DNA from: Ambrosia x helenae
Taxonomy: Eukaryota > Streptophyta > Magnoliopsida > Asterales > Asteraceae
Length of the DNA stretch: 64,000 nt
Direction: 5' to 3'
NCBI GenBank assembly: GCA_030844895.1
Contig: CM061224.1
Coordinates: 74,904,567-74,968,566 of the forward strand
The position numbers and the translations under genes are program-made. Positions within the stretch are counted from its first letter, which is position 1, and each line of letters opens with the position of its first letter. Under the pieces are notes generated by a model. That model did no database searches. It was not told the DNA's origin and saw nothing but the letters and a program-made list of their open reading frames with translations. This document shows, piece after piece, positions 1 through 8,478 of the stretch.

Positions 1-869
1 AAAGAAAATTGTCTAAAAATTTGAAACATCTAGTATAATCATGAAATAAAGCAAGTAACTTCAAATAACTTCATAAAAACTCTTCAAGCATGCTTTAAGC
101 TTCAGCTTCATTGTTACCTGAAACATGTTAATTTTGAAAATGTTTTTGGGTCAACAAAAATGTTGGTGAGAATTACATAGGTTTGAATAAAAATGTTGTA
201 TAATTCGAGTGTCATGGCTAGTCTAGTTCATATGTGAAAACAAAACTATTAGGTAAATCGAGTGCATAATCAACCCTTGAGACTAGAATACTGTGGTCCA
301 TCCCATACGCATATGGTTCACTCGGTTATGTTATGTGATCAATAACAATCACCCATGCTACCTATGTAGGAGGTACACGTATCTGGGTGGGATTGTCAGT
401 CCAATAGTTCTATCATTGTATACCGTCGGCTGATCAATGTTAATGATTATGCTAGAATAATGTGCTTACCCTAGTAATGTTTAAGACATAATGCAACATA
501 GAATAACACATAGACACTTATGATTGAATTGTAAATTCAATGTTGTAACATGTTTCACCCCAAAATAGTGAATGGGAAAAGGGGCTATGTAAACTCACCT
601 TCGTGCTAGAATGGAGACCCTTGATATATAAATAAGTGTGGCTCGTGTATATCCAAATATCACCCTATTTCAAGGTAATAAATAAGTGTTGGGGAAAACT
701 TAATAAGTCTAAGTTTTCTAGACTAAAGTATGCCAGGGTTTCTGATTTGGGGATTAATAATTGATTAATGCAAACCAACTGGTCTGACCCTGAGAACGAT
801 TAAATCTTGGTTTCATTTAATTATAAGGGCTCCCTAGTTTGAATCAAAATTTAGTTAAATTAAAAAGAA

Positions 870-957
870 TGTGGACGGGACTAGAACCCCAGACGTCGAC
901 CGTTTCAATGTTTTAAACAAGCAGTTGGTTACCAACTGATCTATGGATCAGTTGGTG
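870..957 (-). other. tRNA-like sequence with Pol III A and B boxes
   Basis: Read on the - strand, tagatcagttggt (931-943) matches a Pol III A box and ggttctagtcc (878-888) a B box, 43 nt apart. The acceptor arms do not pair, so this is a tRNA-derived or tRNA-mimicking segment and not a tRNA gene. A different tRNA-like sequence occupies the matching place in the solo LTR at 49011-49083. Confidence 0.55.
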
Positions 958-1551
958 ATGTTTATTCATTCAGTAATAATTATAAACCATTACGTACTGA
1001 TGTCTTCTTCCCCAAAAAAATCGTTCGAACCCTAGTTAATTCAATTGATCAAATCAGAGATCAATAGCCCCTGAAACATTGGGGCTATTGTTTATAACAT
1101 GCCTAATAACAAAAACAAACAAAGAATTGAGGGTTACAGTGGGTGTTCGAGCTCGATTAATCCAATCAAAACAGAAAACCAAACGCGATTGCACAGGATT
1201 AAGAAGTGTTATATAACAGAAATTGAATGTGGGAATTTGTTTATCGGTGGTATTAGGCTCTAGAGGAGTGTCCTATTTATAATAATCTTAACGGATTGAA
1301 TGTTATTGGTTTTGAATTTGAACGAGCGAGTCGCACAAGAGTTATACGGATTATTTGGTTTGTTTTAGTTAAAATCACAGTAGGGATAAGGCCGGATATG
1401 GTGCTAACAAACTTCATTCAATCGATTATCAGATAATTCGCAGGATTTGTTGATTAAACGAACGATTTGTTGTGGGTGTTGACTTCCAAAGTCAACTGGT
1501 TGGAATTTTATCATGCTTTATACTTAATTCACGTGGGAATTATTCACAAAG

Positions 1552-1622
1552 AAGCTTGTGGCTCAGCTGGTTGTTCTGTTGTTTGGTTATGTGGTGGATG
1601 TGGGTTCGAGTCCCGGTCCACC
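1552..1622 (+). other. tRNA-like sequence with Pol III A and B boxes
   Basis: On the + strand tggctcagctgg (1559-1570) is an A-box match and ggttcgagtcc (1603-1613) a perfect B box, 33 nt apart. The 3' part folds as ggtgga against tccacc around the B box. No full cloverleaf is visible. It points away from the tRNA-like sequence at 870-957. Confidence 0.55.
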
Positions 1623-1660
1623 CTTTATTTTTTTTTTTAACTTTTTGAAGTTATAACTAT

Positions 1661-1690
1661 TTAATTATATATATATATATATATATAATC
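1661..1690. repeat. (TA)n microsatellite
   Basis: About twelve TA dinucleotides follow a short T tract just downstream of the tRNA-like sequence. The homologous LTR has a shorter TA-rich tract at about 49795-49815. Confidence 0.8.
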
Positions 1691-1802
1691 ATAACTTGAT
1701 AAAAATGATAGGAAAAATTTTATTACGTCCAAAATGTCAAGATTCGAAGCTTTATTTCGTAATTTTCCTTATTACAAACGGGATAAAATACGAAACGTTA
1801 CA

Positions 1803-1834
1803 GTTTGAGGAATGGGATCGTTTTTACCAATTGA
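1803..1834 (+). pseudogene. Gag fragment of element 2, left of the element 1 insertion
   Basis: These 32 bases are all that is seen of element 2 between the left LTR and element 1. When the duplicated attga at 1830-1834 and 17113-17117 is counted once, the reading frame here runs straight into the gag frame that continues at 17113, and the joined frame has the look of the N-terminal part of a copia Gag. It shows that both the left LTR and element 1 landed in the same gag, about 30 bp apart. Confidence 0.65.
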
Positions 1835-2368
1835 TGTGAGCGTTGGATTTTATCTAAAACAGGATATTATGATCATACAAGTCACAAATCTAGGTGCGGA
1901 ATCCCTAGATCTGAACAAATTGATAAGATGCTAATCACGACACAATCAAGATCATTTTCAACTTCATTTTCATAGATTAACTTTCAAATAACAATCAATT
2001 ACAAAGGTTATGTTAATCTAGAGACACAACGACACTTTCTCAAAACACTACAGAACCTGCACAGAACCTGGACACAAATGATAACACTCTTACATAATCA
2101 AAAACTCAAAACCTATATATAATGACTGCACATTCGCCCCTTTCTGTAGGTCGAATGTGACAATTTCCACATTCGCCCACATGGAGTGGTCGAATGTGGT
2201 CTTCTGTCCACATCAAAACTTCATTCGTCCATTAAGGTTCCACCTTCGCCCAGTTTGTCTCACCTTCGCCCATATCTATCTTCATTCGCCCATATCTACA
2301 CACCTTCGGCTACCCTTAACATATGTTAGTAATATCATATCCAATCCTTAGTCGCAAATGCATCAACA
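1835..2368 (-). repeat. 3' LTR of element 1
   Basis: 534 bp, from tgttgatgc (reading - strand from 2368) to gctcaca at 1835. A TATA box lies at 2114-2121. U3 carries hairpins built from CACATTCG and CGAATGTG at 2129-2159 and 2168-2198, plus several unpaired copies up to about 2305. It is identical to the 5' LTR apart from one C deletion and the last but one base. Confidence 0.95.
2114..2305 (-). promoter_or_regulatory. U3 promoter: motif array and TATA box
   Basis: Reading the - strand, copies of CGAANGTG and its complement CACNTTCG lead up to the TATA box tatatata at 2121-2114. The last copy (2136-2129) ends 7 bp before the TATA box. In the 3' LTR this would only matter for read-out transcription; the identical unit in the 5' LTR (16857-17048) would drive the element. 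The same motif-plus-TATA layout recurs at 6760-7010. Confidence 0.65.
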
Positions 2369-2379
2369 AACTCCCCCTC
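2369..2379 (-). other. Polypurine tract of element 1
   Basis: On the - strand gagggggagtt lies directly before the 3' LTR, the usual plus-strand priming site. The stop codon of the third ORF ends 2 bases upstream, so the element has practically no 3' untranslated region before the tract. Confidence 0.85.
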
Positions 2380-2381
2380 GA

Positions 2382-5300
2382 CTATTGATTGGATAGTCTT
2401 CTTTGATAATCCATCGTCCTGTTCATCAGCTTGATTCTAAGCTGCTTCTTTTGTTCATCAGTCATTGGCGGCTCGAATGTCTTCTTCACAGGCTTTGAAA
2501 CATTGGCGATCTTCACAGTCTTGCCAAGTTTACCCTCCAAGTTGCTTCCAGCGTTTATATCATACGCAAAACAAACTCCCACAACTTGAGTGTACTTCCT
2601 CGCCTGAGCAAAGTCGTTCGGTTCATAATAGATCGGATTAAAGAACAACATGATGATGTCTTCAAAAGTGCAGTTTATCAGCCACATAGGATCAAATACA
2701 TGTACATGCTTGTATTTGTCCTTACCATCCCTCAATACAATCACTGCTTCTGCCTTCCTCCAATCATAATACCAGAATATGAAATCAGCACTGAAATGCT
2801 GTGGCATTGGCATCAATGGTATCTTTCTCATCACATTTGGTGCTTTGTAGATCAAAGTCACACGCTTCATGTTGGTCTGAGGATCAATATCCCTATGCTG
2901 TTTTCTTCTGGGATATTGAGGCTGAAATCTCTTCCATCTAGTGCGACTCTCCCAAACTAGTTTATCTGCACACCAACCGACATGCGAACCATTTACCTCG
3001 GCACCAGACATAGGAAACCTGCATAAATCTCTCACCGCCCAATACGGTAGAGTAAGCAAATCACAGAATCTGTTGAAATACAGAATTCCGGTTTCCCATT
3101 TAGCTGCAATGCACTTCAGTCTGCCAAGATAAGTCCACCCGAGAGCTCTGCCTTTGAACTTGGCATTATGAAAACGATAGAAGTTACCTTGAGCTTCAGG
3201 TTTAGGTCGGTTCTCATCCATCTCCTTCAACTTCTTCAGATAATTCTTCAACTCATCAGACTGGTTGGAAGAATCTTTCTTTTCATCTCCAAACACCTTC
3301 TCAACAAACTCTTCGCTTCTTCTCTTCGCTTTCTGTTTCGCTGACTTGTTTGGTATTTCTGTGAAGTCAGGAAATACTTCGTTCTCATCTTCTTTTCTGA
3401 AATATTGGGGAAATTCCTCATGAGTGATATCTTCAATCTCAACCTCATTGTTTTCTGGAGTTTGCACATCATCAGAATGATTTCCCATATCCTTTTCAGG
3501 AATATCAGGAATCGATTCATCCATCATGAACTCCTCAAATGTCTTACCTACCCTCTGTGCGAGACCATCTAATATTTCTTTCGCCACAGACGCAGGTAGT
3601 TCCCCTTCTTCTAGATCTGGATCTTCATATTCCAGCTCGTATCTCAAATCATCAGTCTGGAATATCTCAGCGAAGCATCCAGTGAACTCAATGGTCCACT
3701 CCCTTTTCTCCAACATGTTCTTGTATATCAGCTTAGCATCATCCGAAAGAGATCTCACCTTTTCGTTCCAAAAGATACTCTCATCTACATTCTCTCCTTT
3801 CTTCTTGGAACTAGATTCTCCGGTATCTTTCTTCTTCTGTGATTTTCTCTTCTCATAACTAAACTTAGAAGTGTCATCTCCTCCTTCTTGATCACTTCCA
3901 CTGCTAAGCTCATCATCCTTCTTTCCTGTACCCTCAGCACCATCATCATCATCATTGTTGTCATCATCATTATCATTGTTGTCATCATCACTTTTATCCG
4001 AACCCTCATCATCCTCTTCATCCTCATCTTCATCTTTCTCTGATTCAGAATACTCATAGTCAATTTTCTGTTCATCATCTTCTTCATCTTCCTCACCCTC
4101 TTTCAACTGGGGTGCTCTGCTATACAGATCTTCAATCAAACCACAAAGCCGTTTGTTTTCCTTCTTCAATTCTTTGTTGTCGGCCTTGATCAGTTTGATC
4201 TTGTTCTTATTTCTATCACATCTCCTCTCAAGCTTCTCATTCTTAGCTTCTAATAGCTGAATCTTTTCATTAATGTCATCCTGATTCGCTTTTGAAGCAA
4301 CTACAATCTGGAGCATCTTCTCCTCATTTTGCTTGAACTTAGTGATTTCAGCTTGTTGAGCAAGCAGCATTTTCATCATGTCCTCCATCTTTTTATTGAC
4401 CTGTTTCATCACATCATCATCAACAGTCATTTTCTTTGACTTTGATCTGGAGGGCTCAACTTCAACAGCTTTCTCTTTCTGAGGCTTCCTAAACATATCG
4501 AGCACTTTATCCATATCGATATTAAACTGATCGATTGGTAAAGTCTCTGCCTCCTTTCCTTTCTTCTGCTTCTTAGCAACTGGCGAAGATAACTTGGAAG
4601 GTGTTCCAGCATCAGGCAATCTCTTACCCTTCAACAACTGAGCCAACTCCTTCTCTCTCAGTTCTTTCACACTGGACTTCTTTGCCATTGTCTTTTGTTT
4701 CTTTGACTTCTTAGGCAAATTCACTACAACAGTGTCACCAACACTCAGTTCAGCCAAATCAACTCCCAAACCTTCATCTTCTACTGATTTCTTTCTCCTC
4801 TCAGACTCTTCTATTGACTGTTCCAATAATTCAGACTCACCAACCATAGTGGCCTTACGTTTGGTGGTCCTCACGTTCTCGTCATCCGAATCCCACTGTT
4901 CATCAACCTCAGTTTCCTCCGAATCCACAGACTCTTCATCCACCAAACCTGAACCTTTCTTTGCAGTCGATTTTTTTCTAGCAGCCTGTTGCTTTGTGCT
5001 CCCCTGATCAATAGCCTTTCCTTTGCCCTTCCCTTTGGCTCCAGGATTGACTACTTGACGCTTCCGCTTAGTGCTTGAATCAGCATACACTAAGGGATCG
5101 TCGTTATCTGAGTCACTATCATCATGTCGAGCTTTGTTCTTGCCTGGATCAGTGTAATCCGGACGAGCCAAAGCTCCAAACAATCTCCTGTTGGGTGGTT
5201 TCTCATTATCAGCAACACCCTTATAACCTTTCATCCTCATCAAGGTTCTAATATTCATGTGATCCTGACCTAGAATCATTGTCGGATCCTTCTTCAGCAT

Positions 5301-6035
5301 TGGATACTTGTGGTCAAAGATCATCATTAGAAACCTTGGATACAACATAAACTTCTTGAACTTAATACCCTTCAGCATCTCTAACATGTGATCAAGTATC
5401 ATCCCCGACACATTAAATGGTTTGTTGAGTGTCAACGCAACCATTAATGAACTCAAGCTCTTCCTCATCACGTCATAACCACCACTAACACATCCAAAGA
5501 CATGGATCAGAACGTGTGCAAAGTACTTGTACTGCACTCCCAGCTTCCCTTTATACATCGATCCGTCAGTGATAGGACCTTTGTATTTCATCCTTAAGAA
5601 GCACGCCTTCTGTTCAGTCCACGACAACTCCCTGGGATCTTCTCTATCCTCAAACTTAATCTGTAAAGCTTCCCGGATGTCGGCTTCAGTCAAGAACATG
5701 TCAATCTCCTGAATCTTGCTCTTGATAATGGTTTGATTATCCCAGTAGTCGTACTTAGCGTTCTGGTAGAAATCTTCTATAATGTCGTTGTAAATGATAG
5801 TAGGTGTGGCTAGAGCGTGTACAATCCTGCTCCTCTTCAGAAACTCAATGATACCAGTGAACTCTGTGTTCTTCTCCACGTCTCCTAAATACGCGCAACA
5901 GTTGTGCGATCTTTCGAAAGACCAACTGCTCGGTATAGATGTTTCAGCTGCGGGGACTGGATCTTGAACAGCTATCTCTACAGGAGTCTCAACATTCACT
6001 GCTGGAGCGTCAATATTCTCTGGTTGTTCAGCCAT
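2382..6035 (-). CDS. Third ORF of element 1, in the envelope position (1217 aa)
   Basis: Function unknown. The ORF is open for 66 more codons upstream, but I start at 6035 because the ATG there follows a splice-acceptor-like tgtgcag, the same ATG is used in element 5 (63099), and the upstream part is only the hairpin array. Visible parts: a variable N-terminus; a conserved domain, about residues 45-320, with YPRF at 232-235; lysine-rich tracts about 350-560 that look like nuclear localisation signals; a coiled coil about 540-640; a run of acidic residues about 642-712; and a second globular region, about 950-1200, rich in W, Y and F. I see no signal peptide or membrane helix, so a true envelope is unlikely despite the position. 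The YPRF domain also occurs in the third ORF of element 3. Basic, coiled and acidic segments suggest a nuclear or scaffold-like role; this is inference. Confidence 0.8.
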   Translation of the reverse strand: MAEQPENIDAPAVNVETPVEIAVQDPVPAAETSIPSSWSFERSHNCCAYLGDVEKNTEFTGIIEFLKRSRIVHALATPTIIYNDIIEDFYQNAKYDYWDNQTIIKSKIQEIDMFLTEADIREALQIKFEDREDPRELSWTEQKACFLRMKYKGPITDGSMYKGKLGVQYKYFAHVLIHVFGCVSGGYDVMRKSLSSLMVALTLNKPFNVSGMILDHMLEMLKGIKFKKFMLYPRFLMMIFDHKYPMLKKDPTMILGQDHMNIRTLMRMKGYKGVADNEKPPNRRLFGALARPDYTDPGKNKARHDDSDSDNDDPLVYADSSTKRKRQVVNPGAKGKGKGKAIDQGSTKQQAARKKSTAKKGSGLVDEESVDSEETEVDEQWDSDDENVRTTKRKATMVGESELLEQSIEESERRKKSVEDEGLGVDLAELSVGDTVVVNLPKKSKKQKTMAKKSSVKELREKELAQLLKGKRLPDAGTPSKLSSPVAKKQKKGKEAETLPIDQFNIDMDKVLDMFRKPQKEKAVEVEPSRSKSKKMTVDDDVMKQVNKKMEDMMKMLLAQQAEITKFKQNEEKMLQIVVASKANQDDINEKIQLLEAKNEKLERRCDRNKNKIKLIKADNKELKKENKRLCGLIEDLYSRAPQLKEGEEDEEDDEQKIDYEYSESEKDEDEDEEDDEGSDKSDDDNNDNDDDNNDDDDGAEGTGKKDDELSSGSDQEGGDDTSKFSYEKRKSQKKKDTGESSSKKKGENVDESIFWNEKVRSLSDDAKLIYKNMLEKREWTIEFTGCFAEIFQTDDLRYELEYEDPDLEEGELPASVAKEILDGLAQRVGKTFEEFMMDESIPDIPEKDMGNHSDDVQTPENNEVEIEDITHEEFPQYFRKEDENEVFPDFTEIPNKSAKQKAKRRSEEFVEKVFGDEKKDSSNQSDELKNYLKKLKEMDENRPKPEAQGNFYRFHNAKFKGRALGWTYLGRLKCIAAKWETGILYFNRFCDLLTLPYWAVRDLCRFPMSGAEVNGSHVGWCADKLVWESRTRWKRFQPQYPRRKQHRDIDPQTNMKRVTLIYKAPNVMRKIPLMPMPQHFSADFIFWYYDWRKAEAVIVLRDGKDKYKHVHVFDPMWLINCTFEDIIMLFFNPIYYEPNDFAQARKYTQVVGVCFAYDINAGSNLEGKLGKTVKIANVSKPVKKTFEPPMTDEQKKQLRIKLMNRTMDYQRRLSNQ

Positions 6036-6622
6036 CTGCACACAAAAATCAATAAAACGCGTCAAAACACAAAAACGACAGAAATATAAAATTTTGGTCA
6101 AAACTGATCTGCACATTCGCCCCTTTTGGATTGGCCGAATGTGGAAATTAATGGTCGAATGTGAAATTGTATGGACGAATGTGAATAAGATTCTGATAAA
6201 AATCACATTCGCCCGTTTTTGAGTACATTCGCCCAAAAATACTCACCTTCGCCCGGTTTTACGAACCGAAGGTGGAATCTGTTTACCCCCAAATTTTGAA
6301 AATTTGCCATTGTTATATTTAACGTGTATTTTTGATTCTAAAACTTTCTAACAGGGCCGACTAACACTGATTAATAACCAATTTTATCAACACATCATTT
6401 TACATGGGTTTTCACTTGAATTAGGGTTCGTCGAGTCCAATTGATCAAATCTGTCATGTAAACATGTTATTAAACTAATTCCTTTCACACTCTCCCCCTA
6501 AAACCTATGTATAATGATCGGCAATCAAAATCAGACATCAAGAATCATCAAAAATCTCAGTTATGAAACCCTAGGTCCGTATATTAAACCCGATGATTAA
6601 AGATTGAAAACTTGTCCAATAC
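6036..6622 (-). other. Putative 5'UTR intron before the third ORF
   Basis: On the - strand a donor-like gtgcag/gtattgg occurs at 6622 and a pyrimidine-rich acceptor, ttttgtgtgcag, ends at 6036, directly before the ATG. Element 5 has the same pair (62508 and 63098; 591 bp against 587 bp here). The intron carries its own motif array (6114-6274). Splicing is predicted from sequence only. Confidence 0.5.
6114..6274 (-). repeat. CACNTTCG/CGAANGTG hairpin array inside the putative intron
   Basis: Hairpins include CACATTCG with CGAATGTG at about 6114-6144 and CACCTTCG (6244-6251) with CGAAGGTG (6267-6274). At the place matching the second hairpin, element 5 has CACTTTCG (62857-62864) with CGAAAGTG (62881-62888), so both stem arms changed together. 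Confidence 0.75.
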
Positions 6623-6759
6623 CTGCACAATTAGGCTTAAAATGATCAGGAACAGATCAGGAAACAAAAGCACAAGCACAAAGAATAAGATCAACAAGGT
6701 CTGGTTATGAGATAAATTTTGAAAAAAATTTCAGAATGAGACATCGAAGGTAACTGGCA

Positions 6760-7010
6760 TATATAAAGGAGTCCACCTTCGACCGTTTCTGATGGACGAA
6801 TGTGGATAATATTCACATTCGCCCGTTTTAAAGACACGAATGTGATAAATGTTTCACCTTCGCCCCTAATGAAAGACACGAAGGTAAAAATTGATACCCG
6901 GAAGTGAAAAAAAATCACCCGGAAGTGAAAATACCACCTTCGCCCACAATTAAAACGGTCGAAAGAGAAAGTTTTTCCACGTTCGACCCAAATTAAGGGG
7001 CGAATGTGAA
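6760..7010 (-). promoter_or_regulatory. Putative internal promoter for the third ORF
   Basis: An array of the same motifs as in the LTR U3 (for example hairpins 6814-6844 and 6855-6886) ends, on the - strand, with CGAAGGTG at 6781-6774, six bases before a TATA-like tttatata at 6767-6760. A pyrimidine-rich, leader-like stretch follows, and then the donor-like site at 6622. Element 5 has the same arrangement with a different TATA box (62364-62371). This is inferred from layout and conservation, not from expression data. Confidence 0.55.
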
Positions 7011-7499
7011 TTTGGAAAAACTGAAAATTTCGCCAAATCACGAATTCGAATCCCGTTCAATCATTTTCAATCCGTTAAGCTTTCAAAACTCAAATTTTCA
7101 CATTTTGAATGTTACAAAAACCAGATGGTGTTATCAAATCTCAGAAATTGACCATCAAGCATCCCCGGATATCAAAAATAAAGCAGAAATGCAAAATCTT
7201 TTGGATTTCCTGAATTTTATATTAAAACACACCTAAAATCTTTTTGGATTTTGTAACTTTTTGACAATAAAAGTAAAATGCAACAAAGTAAAATGCATTA
7301 AAGTAAATGAAAGCAGTAAACATTTTGTGATTTCCGGTAAGAGGATCATATCAGTTTTCTGAGAAATCTGAACACAGCGTTGATCTGGTTCAATATTATC
7401 ATTAGAAAACAATATGTGACACAGCAATTGCTGATATTGTTGTCCACATAAGCTCACATGCAGACAATTACGCAATGCTTTAAAATGATACGAATTAGA

Positions 7500-8145
7500 T
7501 GTATTAGACTAACACATTGTGGTTCCCACACACACGACATACTCCCGTATCAAGAAGTAATCTGCACAAAGACTCATTGTAAAGCGTGATTATGCTTTCG
7601 TCGTCTGTAATTGTACAAGATATAATGCATAGAGGTATACAGGTCAGCAAATTAATGCAGCAAAGTAACATATGCACCATATCAGGTTGAGGACTGATAT
7701 TAATCATGATTTGCATCAATGATCAATACGATATTATAGATAATCTTTGATCATCATATAACATGGAAAGTTCCTCAATTCGGTAACTTTAGGTTTTGGC
7801 ATAAAGCTCTTTTATAAAGACATCCTGTCTGATCTAGGTCCGTAATGACTTACAGCAGAAGATCAGATAGGCTATCCCCAGACAACTAATAACATAACGA
7901 CCCTAAACCTCCGAGTTTTGTACAAACACCCTATCAAACGAAATTACGGTACTAAGACCATATGCCCATGAGGTGTTCATCCACAAACGCGTAGTTTGTT
8001 ATGTTTGTATCACTAATGCACGCAATATAAAGTCTACGAAGCCTATCAGCAAATCACACGTAATCAACATACGTCTCATTAAAACTATACAATTCTTTAG
8101 CCTGTGTCAGATCCCCACTGATGTACTATCATTTCCTCTTTTTAT
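7500..8145 (-). other. Conserved non-coding block after pol
   Basis: This stretch, almost identical in element 5 (about 61001-61800), has islands also found at nearly the same spacing in the unrelated-LTR element 2 (34924-35716). A 71-codon ORF in it is present in both young copies but not in element 2, so I do not call a gene. The rest of the gap between pol and the internal promoter (7011-7499 and 8146-8478) holds AT-rich sequence and a short direct repeat (aaagagaaattcccaattagc, two copies at about 8388-8430). Confidence 0.55.
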
Positions 8146-8478
8146 CCAGGAAATCATTTTGGGTTTTTCTAATTTTTTAGGTATTTTGAAAATTTTTCAA
8201 TGTTTTTGGTTTTTCTGATAAAATGACTCCCCCTAAAATAAAGAACATATTTTTAGGTTTTTAAATTTTCTGAAAAACAAAACAAAAATAAAATTTGAAA
8301 GAAACAATCCACTTGAAAGCATCAACTTCTTTGAGGATTAAACAACCCCCTCGAAAGCATTAACTTCTTTGAGGATTATGATAGTAAAGAGAAATTCCCA
8401 ATTAGCAAAGAGAAATTCCCAATTAGCAAAAATTTAAAACTAAAACTAAAAACGAAAAATGATATACCGAGGAGCCGA

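Larger units (their letters stand above)
1..1802 (-). repeat. Gypsy-type LTR, partial (runs off left edge)
   Basis: This non-coding block is homologous to the solo LTR at 47447-49933. Shared stretches include the segment around 108-180 (cttcattgttacctgaaac onward) and the block around 550-600 containing ggggctatgtaaa. It ends at 1802 in cgttaca, matching the atgttaca end of the other copy. I place the LTR on the - strand because a TATA-like box (tataaatagg) reads on that strand at 1272-1281. It lies inside the gag of element 2: the gag reading resumes at 1803. The left end and its target duplication are outside the window, so solo LTR versus full element cannot be decided. It carries two tRNA-like sequences, described separately. 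Confidence 0.75.

Noticed and set aside
870..1622. Genuine tRNA genes at 870-957, 1552-1622, 49011-49083 and 49685-49757
   Set aside because: Pol III boxes are good, but acceptor and T-arm pairing is incomplete and no clear anticodon arm can be drawn.
6036..6236. The third ORF could start at an ATG at 6236, 67 codons further upstream
   Set aside because: The extra part is the hairpin array and putative intron. Its frame is not kept in element 5, whereas the ATG at 6035 is conserved next to an acceptor-like site.
7504..7719. A 71-codon ORF (also at 61417-61632) as a small gene after pol
   Set aside because: It is present in both young copies simply because they are almost identical. Element 2 has the same conserved block without this frame.
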